DNA of 6,737 bases. Source: Acidobacteriota bacterium (GTDB lineage Bacteria > Planctomycetota > Phycisphaerae > WQYP01 > JAJZKJ01). The notes beneath the pieces were generated by a model that was given only the letters and a program-made list of their open reading frames with translations, was not told the origin of the DNA and did not search any database. The translations under genes were made by a program, and so were the position numbers. Positions 1 through 6,712 of this stretch are shown here, piece after piece. Position 1 is the first letter of the stretch, and each line of letters opens with the position of its first letter. Location: positions 1 through 6,737 of the forward strand of contig JAJZKJ010000123.1 in NCBI GenBank assembly GCA_021804195.1, read 5' to 3'.

Positions 1-3
1 CGT

Positions 4-9
4 TACAAT
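4..9 (+). promoter_or_regulatory. Possible -10 element for the AraC regulator
   Basis: TACAAT matches the sigma-70 -10 consensus at five of six positions and lies 47 nt before GTG57. It would give a leader containing the AAGGAAAT sequence at 33-40. The -35 region falls outside the window, so this is only a candidate. Confidence 0.25.
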
Positions 10-56
10 GTTTACCGATAGATCACACTCAAAAGGAAATAGTTTCGACCCCGCAT

Positions 57-923
57 GTGCCGCACGGGTTTCCGCAGCAACGTATGATTGTGCTGCCGCG
101 GCCGCTGGTAAATCAGGCTTTAGCGCACCACCTGCCGATGCCGCTGATTCCGAGCGACGTTGGGTACTTTCCCAAGGCGACGAATCATTATGTGGAGCGG
201 CCTGCCGGCTCGCCGCAGACGATTTTTATTTTGTGCGTCAGCGGCCAGGGATGGCTCAAAATCGCCGGGCGGCACTTTGATGTGCTGCCGGGGCAACTGG
301 CCGTTGTAAGCCCAAACGAAGCGCATTGCTATGGCTCCGGCCCCAAGGGTGCATGGACAATTTACTGGTGTCACGCCGCGGGCAGGGCGGCTGGGCACTT
401 TACAGCCGAGCTGCGCCGGCGCGACTTTTTACCGGTGTTTGATGTTGCCGGTTATCTCGATCTTGTGCCGCTGTTCGAGCAAATTACTGATGTGCTGGGT
501 CGGGGCTACCGCATGGCACACCTGCAGCTTGCGGCCATGACGCTGGCGCATTTGCTGGCCCAGGTGGTTGACTCGGCACGCTCGCCGCTAACCAGCCGGC
601 GGCATCAAGATATGGAAGCGGTGATAGCCTACATGCGGCAGCGCCGGCATGCGCGCATTGCAGTGCGTGAACTGGCCCGGCTGAGCAATTTGTCGGTATC
701 GCATTTTATGGCGCTTTTTAAACAGACCACCGGTTACGCTCCGCTCGATTATTTTATTCGCCTTAAAATGAGCCGCGCCGCGGAATTGCTCGACACTACC
801 ACGCGCCCACTCAAGCAAATCGCCGGCGATGTCGGCTTTAACGATCCGCTTTATTTTTCGCGCGTCTTTCGGCGGGTCTATCACGTTGCACCCAGCGAGT
901 ATCGCCGCACCCCCAAGGGATAG
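57..923 (+). CDS. AraC-family transcriptional regulator
   Basis: Predicted DNA-binding regulator of 288 residues, a normal size for the AraC/XylS family. An N-terminal cupin-like sensor region (about residues 35-110, with GQGWLKIAGRHFDVLPG and an SPNEAHCYGSG stretch) resembles the AraC ligand-binding fold. The C-terminal third carries two helix-turn-helix units: about 199-222 (IAVRELARLSNLSVSHFMALF) and about 250-283 (PLKQIAGDVGFNDPLYFSRVFRR followed by APSEYR), the classic AraC signature. The start is uncertain. GTG at 57 is used here; an in-frame ATG lies at 84, and the frame stays open to the left window edge. AAGGAAAT at 33-40 is a ribosome-site-like sequence but sits 16 nt from GTG57. 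The gene converges with dut, so no regulated target is implied by operon context. The effector is unknown; the sensor region often binds a sugar or small metabolite in this family. Confidence 0.9.
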   Translation: MPHGFPQQRMIVLPRPLVNQALAHHLPMPLIPSDVGYFPKATNHYVERPAGSPQTIFILCVSGQGWLKIAGRHFDVLPGQLAVVSPNEAHCYGSGPKGAWTIYWCHAAGRAAGHFTAELRRRDFLPVFDVAGYLDLVPLFEQITDVLGRGYRMAHLQLAAMTLAHLLAQVVDSARSPLTSRRHQDMEAVIAYMRQRRHARIAVRELARLSNLSVSHFMALFKQTTGYAPLDYFIRLKMSRAAELLDTTTRPLKQIAGDVGFNDPLYFSRVFRRVYHVAPSEYRRTPKG

Positions 924-935
924 CGGCAGCGCAGC

Positions 936-971
936 GCTATAGCTTCTGCAAAGAGTCGCAGGAGCTATGGC
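936..971 (+). terminator. Stem-loop between convergent araC-type gene and dut
   Basis: Arms 936-949 and 958-971 pair over 14 bp around an 8-nt loop, beginning 12 nt after the AraC-type gene's stop codon. In the plus-strand RNA all 14 positions pair, two as G-U. In the minus-strand RNA the same two positions become A-C mismatches, so the structure fits the regulator's transcript best. No T-run follows on either strand, so termination would not be of the simple intrinsic type; RNA 3'-end protection is an alternative. Confidence 0.55.
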
Positions 972-976
972 ACCGC

Positions 977-1435
977 TTAGTGGCCTGTACTGCCAAAACC
1001 TCCGGTGCCGCGGTCGGTGGGTGCGAGATGATCGGGCGAATCCACCGCTTGCCACGTTGCCTGGGCCACCGGCGCGACAATCATTTGTGCGATGCGCATG
1101 CCGCGGGTTATTACAAATGGTTCGCTGCCGAGATTGATCAGCAGAATCTTAAGTTCACCCCGGTAGTCAGCATCTATGGTGCCGGGGGCGTTGGGGGCCG
1201 AGATGCCATGCTTAAGAGCCAGGCCTGACCGCGGCCGAATCTGCACCTCGTAACCCGGCGGGATCGCCATAATAAAACCGCAGGGAATAGCCGCTCGCTG
1301 CATGGGCGCAAGCGTAAACGGCTCGGTCACGGCGGCCTGCACATCCATGCCGGCAGCATGGGGTGTTTGATAGCCCGGAGCCTCAAGGCCCTTGCCGTGC
1401 GGCAGCCAACAAATCTGTAGTACGGGTTGTTGCAT
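977..1435 (-). CDS. dut: dUTP diphosphatase (dUTPase)
   Basis: Hydrolyses dUTP to dUMP and pyrophosphate, keeping uracil out of DNA and feeding thymidylate synthesis; the family works as a homotrimer in the cytoplasm. At 152 residues it has the usual length and all five family motifs in order: I AAGMDVQA (27-34), [13 protein letters not shown] (67-77), [16 protein letters not shown] (82-94, catalytic Asp88 and nucleoside-stacking Tyr91), [11 protein letters not shown] (112-120), and [11 protein letters not shown] at the C-terminus. The flexible glycine-rich tail is intact. ATG at 1435 is preceded by AAGGAAAA (minus strand, 1442-1449) at good spacing, fixing the start. It lies 48 nt downstream of the amidotransferase on the same strand and is probably co-transcribed with it. 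It converges with the AraC-family gene. Confidence 0.97.
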   Translation of the reverse strand: MQQPVLQICWLPHGKGLEAPGYQTPHAAGMDVQAAVTEPFTLAPMQRAAIPCGFIMAIPPGYEVQIRPRSGLALKHGISAPNAPGTIDADYRGELKILLINLGSEPFVITRGMRIAQMIVAPVAQATWQAVDSPDHLAPTDRGTGGFGSTGH

Positions 1436-1483
1436 GGTGCATTTTCCTTGGTGCTAGCCTGAAGTAATCGCCGGGTTGCAACA

Positions 1484-2197
1484 TTAAAGCAGCCCGACCC
1501 ATTGATCAAACACCCGCCGGCTTATGGTTTGCAGGCTCGGCAAATTGCGGGCGGCTTTTTTAATGATGGTGCGGCCGCTACCGCCGACAGAGATCAATTC
1601 ATCGCCAAATGTTTCAGCCATAGCCGCCACGGTGGTTTGCGTAACCTCCAGGTGGCAAAGCAGCCCATAGGCCGCTGCGCCAAAGCGAAAAGCCTGGCAC
1701 GAAGTTAATTCGGATGATAGCAGCGGCACCGCTCCGTGCGGAACATCAAACACGTCACCATGCCAATGAAAAGCCTGAAAAGCATCGGGTGCGTCGGCAA
1801 ATAGTTTATCCGCCTTGGCGGCATCGCTGCGCTTCACTTCATGCCAGCCAATTTCTTTTTGCCGGCCCGGGTATACACGCGAGCCTAAGGCCGCAGCCAG
1901 AAGCTGGCTCCCCAGACAAATGCCGAGAATGGGTTTGTTGGCATCAAGGGCACTTCGCAGCAAGTTGAGTTCATGGGTTAAAAATGGATGGCGGTCCTGT
2001 TCGTACACGCCCATGGGGCCACCCATGATGATCACGCCCGCTGCGCCATTGATGGCCTGCGGCACGGCATGACCGGCGAAGATTTCACAAGTTTGGGCTT
2101 TTATGTCGGCGGCTTTTAAGCTATGGGCAATGCTGCCGATACCTTCCGGCGGCACATGCTGCACAACGATAACATGTTTCACAATCCGTTGCTCCAT
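1484..2197 (-). CDS. Class I glutamine amidotransferase (GMP synthase-type GATase domain, stand-alone)
   Basis: A stand-alone 237-residue glutaminase domain of the class I (triad) family, like the amidotransferase half of GMP synthase but with no attached synthetase. Visible features: GVIIMGGPMGVYE (about 54-66, oxyanion-loop region), the nucleophile elbow GICLGSQ with Cys94, FHWHGD at 143-148, and the triad His182-Leu-Glu184 in YGLLCHLEVT. The protein probably releases ammonia from glutamine or cleaves a gamma-glutamyl-like bond; the acceptor is unknown. The two residues before the catalytic His are Leu-Cys where Gln-Phe is the common form in relatives. ATG2197 is used; GGAG on the minus strand (2211-2214) is 13 nt upstream, rather far. 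Codon 6 is an in-frame GTG but would be even farther. It heads a likely two-gene unit with dut. Confidence 0.88.
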   Translation of the reverse strand: MEQRIVKHVIVVQHVPPEGIGSIAHSLKAADIKAQTCEIFAGHAVPQAINGAAGVIIMGGPMGVYEQDRHPFLTHELNLLRSALDANKPILGICLGSQLLAAALGSRVYPGRQKEIGWHEVKRSDAAKADKLFADAPDAFQAFHWHGDVFDVPHGAVPLLSSELTSCQAFRFGAAAYGLLCHLEVTQTTVAAMAETFGDELISVGGSGRTIIKKAARNLPSLQTISRRVFDQWVGLL

Positions 2198-2222
2198 CGG
2201 TTGGCGATTTCTCCAGCACTTG

Positions 2223-2228
2223 ACTATA
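2223..2228 (-). promoter_or_regulatory. Candidate extended -10 promoter for amidotransferase-dut
   Basis: The minus strand reads TGcTATAGT here, an extended -10 element with five of six consensus bases. No good -35 is seen at 16-18 nt upstream, as expected for extended -10 promoters. Transcription would start around 2216, giving a short leader that carries the GGAG at 2211-2214 before ATG2197. Confidence 0.4.
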
Positions 2229-2256
2229 GCAGAGACGCACCGCCTTGGGGAGCACA

Positions 2257-2278
2257 GCGCGGCCTGCGGGCCGCGAGA
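2257..2278. repeat. Dispersed GC-palindrome repeat, copy 1
   Basis: A 22-nt sequence identical to the copy at 6638-6659. Its core is a 7-bp palindrome (CGCGGCC and GGCCGCG) around the loop TGCG. It is followed by a GA-rich tail containing AGTAGAT (2289-2295), a feature shared in looser form with copy 2. It lies about 60 nt upstream of the amidotransferase start, in the 200-nt gap (2198-2397) that otherwise holds only the candidate promoter and a weak structure near the transporter's end. Confidence 0.85.
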
Positions 2279-2350
2279 ACAGGAGATCAGTAGATAGTTG
2301 AGCAGGAGAGACCCGATAGTTGGCTCATTGTGGGGCGACGTTCAATTTCG

Positions 2351-2389
2351 AGGACCAAGATGCATCATCTTTATTTTTGTTTGGTGCCT
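2351..2389 (-). other. Weak inverted repeat just downstream of the MFS gene
   Basis: Arms AGGACCAA (2351-2358) and TTGGTGCCT (2381-2389) pair over 8 bp with one bulged base and a 22-nt loop that contains a small GATG/CATC dyad. It begins 9 nt after the transporter stop codon in the minus-strand transcript. No T-run follows, so a terminator role is only a possibility. Confidence 0.25.
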
Positions 2390-2397
2390 GACCGCCG

Positions 2398-3603
2398 TCA
2401 GTTCATAGAGGGATGCACCTTCGGCGAAAATAAAAATGATGACGCCAGCATGAGGCCCGCGGCGGCGGTCAAAATGCCAAATAGGGTCCCGATGCCGAAC
2501 CGCTGAACAACCCAGCCGAGCGGCAAAAGTCCGATGGCGCCCAACCCATTGGAAAATCCGAGGGCAATGCCGGCTCCCAGCGCCCGATTCTCAGAAAAGA
2601 TTTCCTGCCCGATGACCAGCGTCGGCGAAAACGTTGCAAACATCGGTATGCCCAGCGCTGCAGCCAAAACCCACAGCAGAAATCCATGCGTAAGCGGCAG
2701 CAGCGGCGTAAGCACCAGCAGCAGGGCGGCGGCTGCCTGCAGCACATGCCTGCGCCCCAGCTTGTCGCCGAGCGTTCCACCGGCGGCCTGGCCGATGATG
2801 CCGGTAATCAGCAGAGTGGTAAGAATAGATGCGCCGCTTACCAGTGCGCCGCCGCGCAGCCGCCACATAATGGGTATAAACACCAGTGTGCCAAATACCA
2901 CCAAGGCGCGCAATGTCGAATACGTTACCAGCACCCAAAAAGGCCGGCGATGCTCGCGGAAGTGCAGATGCGCCGGCTTTGCGCTTTTGGGCCGCTGCGG
3001 CAAGCTCGGCAACTGCCCATAAAACAGGGGCAGGGTAAGCAGCGTTGGCAGCGCCAGCAGCCACAGGTACGGCAGCCCCAGTCGCACCACAATAATGCTG
3101 CTGATAAAAGGCCAGATGCCGCGGCCGAGTTCGCCGCCGATTAAAAACAGAGACATGCCCATGCCGTGGCGTTTTACCGTCAGCGACCGCACCTGGGCTA
3201 AAGCCTGTGGATGAAACAACGTGCTGCCCAACCCGCTGGCCAGCAGCAGTGCCATGAGCACCCAAACATTGGGCGAGAGGCCTACCAGCGCCGCCCCCAG
3301 CGACGCAAGCAACAGCCCGCCGACCACGAGCGATTTGCCGCCGATTTTGTCGGCCCACAGGCCCGCCACCGGCTGAAGTGTCTGGCCAATGTACATCGCC
3401 AGCATAATCACGCCGACCATGCGCACGGGCTCATGCAATGCGGTCAGCACCGCGGGCAAAATTCCGGGCAGGTAAAAGGCGGCTCCATCGTTCAAAAAAT
3501 GAGACCAGGCCAACCACCCCAGGCGAAAATCTTGTGGTGCAGTTGCATTTGTCTCGGCGTTGTCATTGGCAATGGCCACAGAGGTGTTGTTGTCGGAAGG
3601 CAC
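2398..3603 (-). CDS. MFS transporter, fosmidomycin-resistance (FSR) type
   Basis: An inner-membrane major facilitator superfamily permease of 401 residues with about 12 predicted membrane helices (from about residue 40 to 392) and a central polar loop near 199-220. Motif A-like loops are visible at GLWADKIGGKS (81-91) and GTLGDKLGRRH (276-286), in the loops after TM2 and TM8. SHFLND in TM1, LQPVAGLWADK, and GLGSTLFHPQALAQVRSL resemble the fosmidomycin-resistance branch of drug exporters, whose members typically show LQPxxGxxxDK and GxGSxxFHPE. The substrate is not predictable. The first 24 residues are a hydrophilic Asn/Ala-rich tail. The start is GTG3603, supported by AAGGA on the minus strand (3611-3615) 7 nt upstream; the next in-frame ATG is residue 61, inside the fold. 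It lies 39 nt after alaS and is probably co-transcribed with it. Confidence 0.85.
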   Translation of the reverse strand: MPSDNNTSVAIANDNAETNATAPQDFRLGWLAWSHFLNDGAAFYLPGILPAVLTALHEPVRMVGVIMLAMYIGQTLQPVAGLWADKIGGKSLVVGGLLLASLGAALVGLSPNVWVLMALLLASGLGSTLFHPQALAQVRSLTVKRHGMGMSLFLIGGELGRGIWPFISSIIVVRLGLPYLWLLALPTLLTLPLFYGQLPSLPQRPKSAKPAHLHFREHRRPFWVLVTYSTLRALVVFGTLVFIPIMWRLRGGALVSGASILTTLLITGIIGQAAGGTLGDKLGRRHVLQAAAALLLVLTPLLPLTHGFLLWVLAAALGIPMFATFSPTLVIGQEIFSENRALGAGIALGFSNGLGAIGLLPLGWVVQRFGIGTLFGILTAAAGLMLASSFLFSPKVHPSMN

Positions 3604-3640
3604 AAAAAAATCCTTCGATCAGGTAAATGCAACGCAGGAT
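3604..3640 (-). promoter_or_regulatory. Junction hairpin, T-run and ribosome site between alaS and the MFS gene
   Basis: In the minus-strand transcript ATCCT (3636-3640), just after the alaS stop, can pair with AGGAT (3610-3614), which overlaps the transporter's AAGGA ribosome site. Seven T residues (3604-3610) follow before GTG3603. The stem is only 5 bp with a 21-nt loop. It could act as a weak terminator or mask the ribosome site, or it could be chance. Confidence 0.3.
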
Positions 3641-3642
3641 GA

Positions 3643-6531
3643 TCAGGCAAGTTTGTTCTGGGCAAGTTCGCGCCCGGCGGCCAATGCCTCGGCTACTTTG
3701 CCGGTGTCTTTGCCGCCGGCCATCGCCATCTGCGGCCGTCCGCCGCCGCTGCCGCCCACCATAGGAGCAATCGCTTTAACCCAATCGCCGGCAGCCAACT
3801 TACCAACCAAGGCATCGCTTACCGCCGCGAGCAAATTAACTTTTGCGGGCAGGGGGTTGCCGTCCTTATCGTGATCTACCGATACGCCGGCGAGAAGAAT
3901 GGCCAGGGGCGTTTGGGTGTGTTTTTTCTTGATGGCGTCCATTGCGCCTCGCAGTACATCGGCTGACGCTTCCGGAAGCGAACTCACCAGCAGTGCGGTG
4001 CCGTTAACATGCTCTATCGCGCCAAGAAGGCGTTCGATCTCGGCGGCAGCCGGGCCGCCCGTGGTGCCGCCGGCTTTTTTGTGTTGATCTTTCAGCCGTT
4101 GCTGCAATTGGGCTACCGCATGCTGGCCTTTGCGCCGCTGCAGCATCGGCAGGTGCGGCTCGCGCGCCAGAGATTGAATCGCCGCGATGGCTGCGGGCAG
4201 ACCTGCCGCATCGGCCGCGGCGCTTTGCGTAATAAGAGAATCCATCCGGCCGGCGAGGTCCGCAGCCTTTTTGCCGGCAGCGCCGGTAAGGGCCACAATG
4301 CGGCGAATGCCCTTGCTTACCGACTCTTCGGCAACCAGGGCAAAGTTTTCTATTGCCTTGGTGGAGGCAACATGCGTGCCGCCGCAGAACTCGATGGAGT
4401 AATTCATCCAGCGTGCGTCGTCGGGCTGGGCGAGAAGCTCGGTTACCGGCGCCCCCACGCTTACCACCCGCACCTGCGGCGGATACTTTTCGCCGAACAC
4501 CGCGCGCAGCGACTTGATCTTTCGGCCTTCTTCCAGCGGCACTACCTGGCTGTACACCGGTAAATCAGCCGCAATAGATTTATTGACCAGGGCTTCGACC
4601 TCGGCAATTTGCGCGTCGGTGAGCGCTTTGGGCTGCACAAAGTCGAATCGCAGTTTTTCGGCATCTACCAGCGAGCCTTTCTGCTCGACATGCTCGCCGA
4701 GCACCGCCCGCAAGGCCCAATTGGCCAGATGGGTGCCGGTATGATTGTTTTCGATACGATGGCGGGCGCCATGCACCTCGGCGCTGACGGTGTCGCCGGT
4801 GTTGAGTTTGCCGCTGCGCAAAATGCCAAGGTGCAGCACATAGCCGCCGACACTTCGTGTTTCGCGCACTTCAAAGCAGCCGCCGTGGTCCGCGTGCAAC
4901 TCGCCGGTGTCGCCGACTTGTCCGCCCATTTCAGCATAAAAGTTGGTTTGCCGCAGAATAACCGCCGCGCTCGAGCCGGCATCAGCCAGCGAACCCACCA
5001 AACGCCCACCATCCCATATTGCCGCTACATCGCTGCGAATGGCCTTGTGCTGATATTTGGCGGTATCGTTGGTGCCGCTGACATGCAGCCTTGCGAGTTC
5101 GGCGAGAATGTCGGGCGGTAAGTCGGCGAGGTTGTCTTGTGATGTTTTGCCGGCTGAACGTGCTTTTTCGCGGGCTTCTTCCATGAGTGTTTCGTAACCC
5201 GCTGCGTCAACTTCCAAATGCTGCTCACGGGCCATCACCTGCGTTAAATCAATCGGAAAGCCATAGGTGTCGTGCAGCTTAAAGGCGTTGGCGGCCGAAA
5301 CCATCGGGGGAACCTTGCCGGTTGCCCGGGCTTCGGCAGCCGCGAGCTTGAAGAGTTCCAGGCCTCTATCGAGCGTGCGGCCGAAACTCTGCTCTTCATC
5401 GTGAATAATTTCTGCAACGCGGGCCGGGTTTTTCTTAAGCTCTGGGAAGGCATCGCCCATAATGTCTACAATCACCGGTGTAAGTTTATGCAGAAACGGA
5501 TCGGTAACGCCCAGGTTCTGCCGGCCAAAGCGAACCGCCCGCCGCAAAATGCGCCGCAGCACATAGCCGCGGCCATCGTTGCCGGGCATGGCCCCGTCGG
5601 TAAGGGCAAAGGTAAGGCAACGCAGATGGTCGGCGATAACACGAAAACCAATATCGCGTGCGAGGTTGGGGTTTGTTTCGGCATCTTCCTGCTTCTGATC
5701 TTTATCGGGGAACAGGCCCGCATATTTTTTGCCGCAGATATCGCCGATGGCATCAAAAATGGGGGTGAATAAATCGGTGGCGTAATTGTCGCCATAGCCG
5801 CCGAGCACCTGGCAAATGCGTTCGAGTCCCATGCCGGTGTCTACATGCTGGGCCGGCAGGGGGGTGAGTTTGCGGTCGGAGCCGCGGTTATATTGAATGA
5901 AAACAAGGTTCCAGATTTCCATCACGCGCGGGTCGGTGCCATTGACCTGCGGCCCACCGGTGCAGTCGGGCGTGCGATCAATAAAAATTTCTGTACATGG
6001 GCCGCACGGGCCGGTTTCGCCCATTTCCCAGAAGTTGTCATCCACAAAGCGATGGATATGGTCGTCTGGCATGCCGGCAATCTGCTGCCACAGCCGGGCG
6101 GCCTCATCATCGGGCGGCACGCCGTCGGCCGGGTTGCCTTTGTAAACCGTTACATGCAGGCGTTTGGGGTCGAGCTTCCATACCTGTGTGAGCAATTCCC
6201 AGGCCATGGCAATGGCGCCCTGCTTGAAGTAATCGCCGAAGCTCCAGTTGCCGAGCATCTCAAAAAACGTGTGATGGCGGCGCGAACGGCCGACATCGTC
6301 GAGGTCGTTGTGTTTGCCGCCGGCGCGAATGCACTTTTGCGTATTGGCAACGCGCGTCCAGGGGGCTTTGGCGGTGCCCAAAAAGTAAGGCTTGAATTGA
6401 TTCATGCCGGCGTTGGTAAAGAGCAGGGTGGGGTCGTCGTGCGGCACCACCGGGCTGGAGGCCACAAATGAATGGCCATGCTTTTGGGCGAAGAAATCAA
6501 TAAATTGCTTGCGAACATCGCGCGACTTCAT
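3643..6531 (-). CDS. alaS: Alanyl-tRNA synthetase
   Basis: Charges tRNA-Ala with alanine and clears mischarged Ser- or Gly-tRNA-Ala; a cytoplasmic class II enzyme. The 962-residue product contains the full domain order. The catalytic core spans about 1-450: FTNAGMNQFKPYFLG, RAGGKHNDLDDVGRSRRHHTFFEMLGNWSFGDYFK in motif 2, WEMGETGPCGPCTEIF, VDTGMGLER, and GRGYVLRRILRRAVRFGR in motif 3. The editing domain has the zinc ligands His597-xxx-His601 (HTGTH) and Cys716-xxx-His720 (CGGTH). The C-Ala/DHHA1 domain ends with GGSGGGRPQMAMAGG (926-940). It is longer than the 876-residue E. coli enzyme, partly from an insert near 267-292. ATG6531 is chosen because AGGAG lies 9 nt upstream (minus strand, 6541-6545) and MKSRDVRKQFIDFF matches the family N-terminus; an upstream TTG at 6606 would add 25 unlikely residues. 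Confidence 0.98.
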   Translation of the reverse strand: MKSRDVRKQFIDFFAQKHGHSFVASSPVVPHDDPTLLFTNAGMNQFKPYFLGTAKAPWTRVANTQKCIRAGGKHNDLDDVGRSRRHHTFFEMLGNWSFGDYFKQGAIAMAWELLTQVWKLDPKRLHVTVYKGNPADGVPPDDEAARLWQQIAGMPDDHIHRFVDDNFWEMGETGPCGPCTEIFIDRTPDCTGGPQVNGTDPRVMEIWNLVFIQYNRGSDRKLTPLPAQHVDTGMGLERICQVLGGYGDNYATDLFTPIFDAIGDICGKKYAGLFPDKDQKQEDAETNPNLARDIGFRVIADHLRCLTFALTDGAMPGNDGRGYVLRRILRRAVRFGRQNLGVTDPFLHKLTPVIVDIMGDAFPELKKNPARVAEIIHDEEQSFGRTLDRGLELFKLAAAEARATGKVPPMVSAANAFKLHDTYGFPIDLTQVMAREQHLEVDAAGYETLMEEAREKARSAGKTSQDNLADLPPDILAELARLHVSGTNDTAKYQHKAIRSDVAAIWDGGRLVGSLADAGSSAAVILRQTNFYAEMGGQVGDTGELHADHGGCFEVRETRSVGGYVLHLGILRSGKLNTGDTVSAEVHGARHRIENNHTGTHLANWALRAVLGEHVEQKGSLVDAEKLRFDFVQPKALTDAQIAEVEALVNKSIAADLPVYSQVVPLEEGRKIKSLRAVFGEKYPPQVRVVSVGAPVTELLAQPDDARWMNYSIEFCGGTHVASTKAIENFALVAEESVSKGIRRIVALTGAAGKKAADLAGRMDSLITQSAAADAAGLPAAIAAIQSLAREPHLPMLQRRKGQHAVAQLQQRLKDQHKKAGGTTGGPAAAEIERLLGAIEHVNGTALLVSSLPEASADVLRGAMDAIKKKHTQTPLAILLAGVSVDHDKDGNPLPAKVNLLAAVSDALVGKLAAGDWVKAIAPMVGGSGGGRPQMAMAGGKDTGKVAEALAAGRELAQNKLA

Positions 6532-6565
6532 GGGGTTTATCTCCTGGCAAACAGCCGAGCCGCGT

Positions 6566-6571
6566 ATTGTA
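6566..6571 (-). promoter_or_regulatory. Candidate extended -10 promoter for alaS
   Basis: The minus strand reads TGgTACAAT, an extended -10 with five of six consensus bases. The -35 region at about 17 nt spacing is poor (TTTTCG). The transcript would begin near 6559, giving a 28-nt leader with AGGAG before ATG6531. A GC-rich palindrome lies directly upstream (6577-6590). Confidence 0.45.
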
Positions 6572-6576
6572 CCAGC

Positions 6577-6590
6577 CGCCGGCCCCGGCG
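6577..6590. promoter_or_regulatory. Palindrome CGCCGG-CC-CCGGCG overlapping the alaS promoter spacer
   Basis: A perfect 6-bp inverted repeat with a 2-nt centre lies between the -10 and the expected -35 of the candidate alaS promoter. It could be an operator. In this GC-rich DNA it could also be chance. Confidence 0.25.
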
Positions 6591-6637
6591 AAAATAGCCG
6601 CCGCAAAGTGTTGGCGATCGAATATTGAGTGGAGGCG

Positions 6638-6659
6638 GCGCGGCCTGCGGGCCGCGAGA
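6638..6659. repeat. Dispersed GC-palindrome repeat, copy 2
   Basis: Identical over 22 nt to copy 1 at 2257-2278, including the CGCGGCC/GGCCGCG palindrome with TGCG loop, and in the same orientation. It is followed by a GA-rich tail with AGTAGAT at 6661-6667. It lies 107 nt upstream of the alaS start, beyond the candidate promoter. Confidence 0.85.
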
Positions 6660-6712
6660 GAGTAGATGGAGAAAGTAGTAAGTGGAGTTGGGCGCTGCGC
6701 GACGGGGCTAAC

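Noticed and set aside
8..280. 90-residue plus-strand frame from ATG8
   Set aside because: Out of frame with the AraC-family protein, whose own translation has clear family motifs through the overlap; the alternative has no recognisable features.
588..1055. 155-residue minus-strand open frame spanning the end of the AraC-type gene and start of the dut 3' end
   Set aside because: Overlaps two well-supported genes and reads as low-information Arg/Ala-rich translation.
2388..2401. CTGAC-CGCC-GTCAG hairpin over the transporter stop codon as a terminator
   Set aside because: Only a 5-bp stem, overlapping the stop codon, and followed by an A-rich rather than T-rich stretch in the minus-strand transcript.
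2591..3358. 255-residue open frame on the minus strand inside the transporter gene
   Set aside because: Alternate-frame shadow in GC-rich DNA, compositionally Ala/Arg/Gly-rich, wholly inside a well-supported membrane protein gene.
5845..6471. 208-residue plus-strand open frame opposite alaS
   Set aside because: Antisense to conserved AlaRS catalytic motifs, with no recognisable domain or ribosome site. The same applies to the plus-strand frame at 4009-4563.
6532..6606. N-terminal extension of alaS to a TTG codon at 6606
   Set aside because: The extra 25 residues do not resemble the AlaRS N-terminus, and ATG6531 has a well-placed AGGAG. The candidate promoter would also fall inside the extension.
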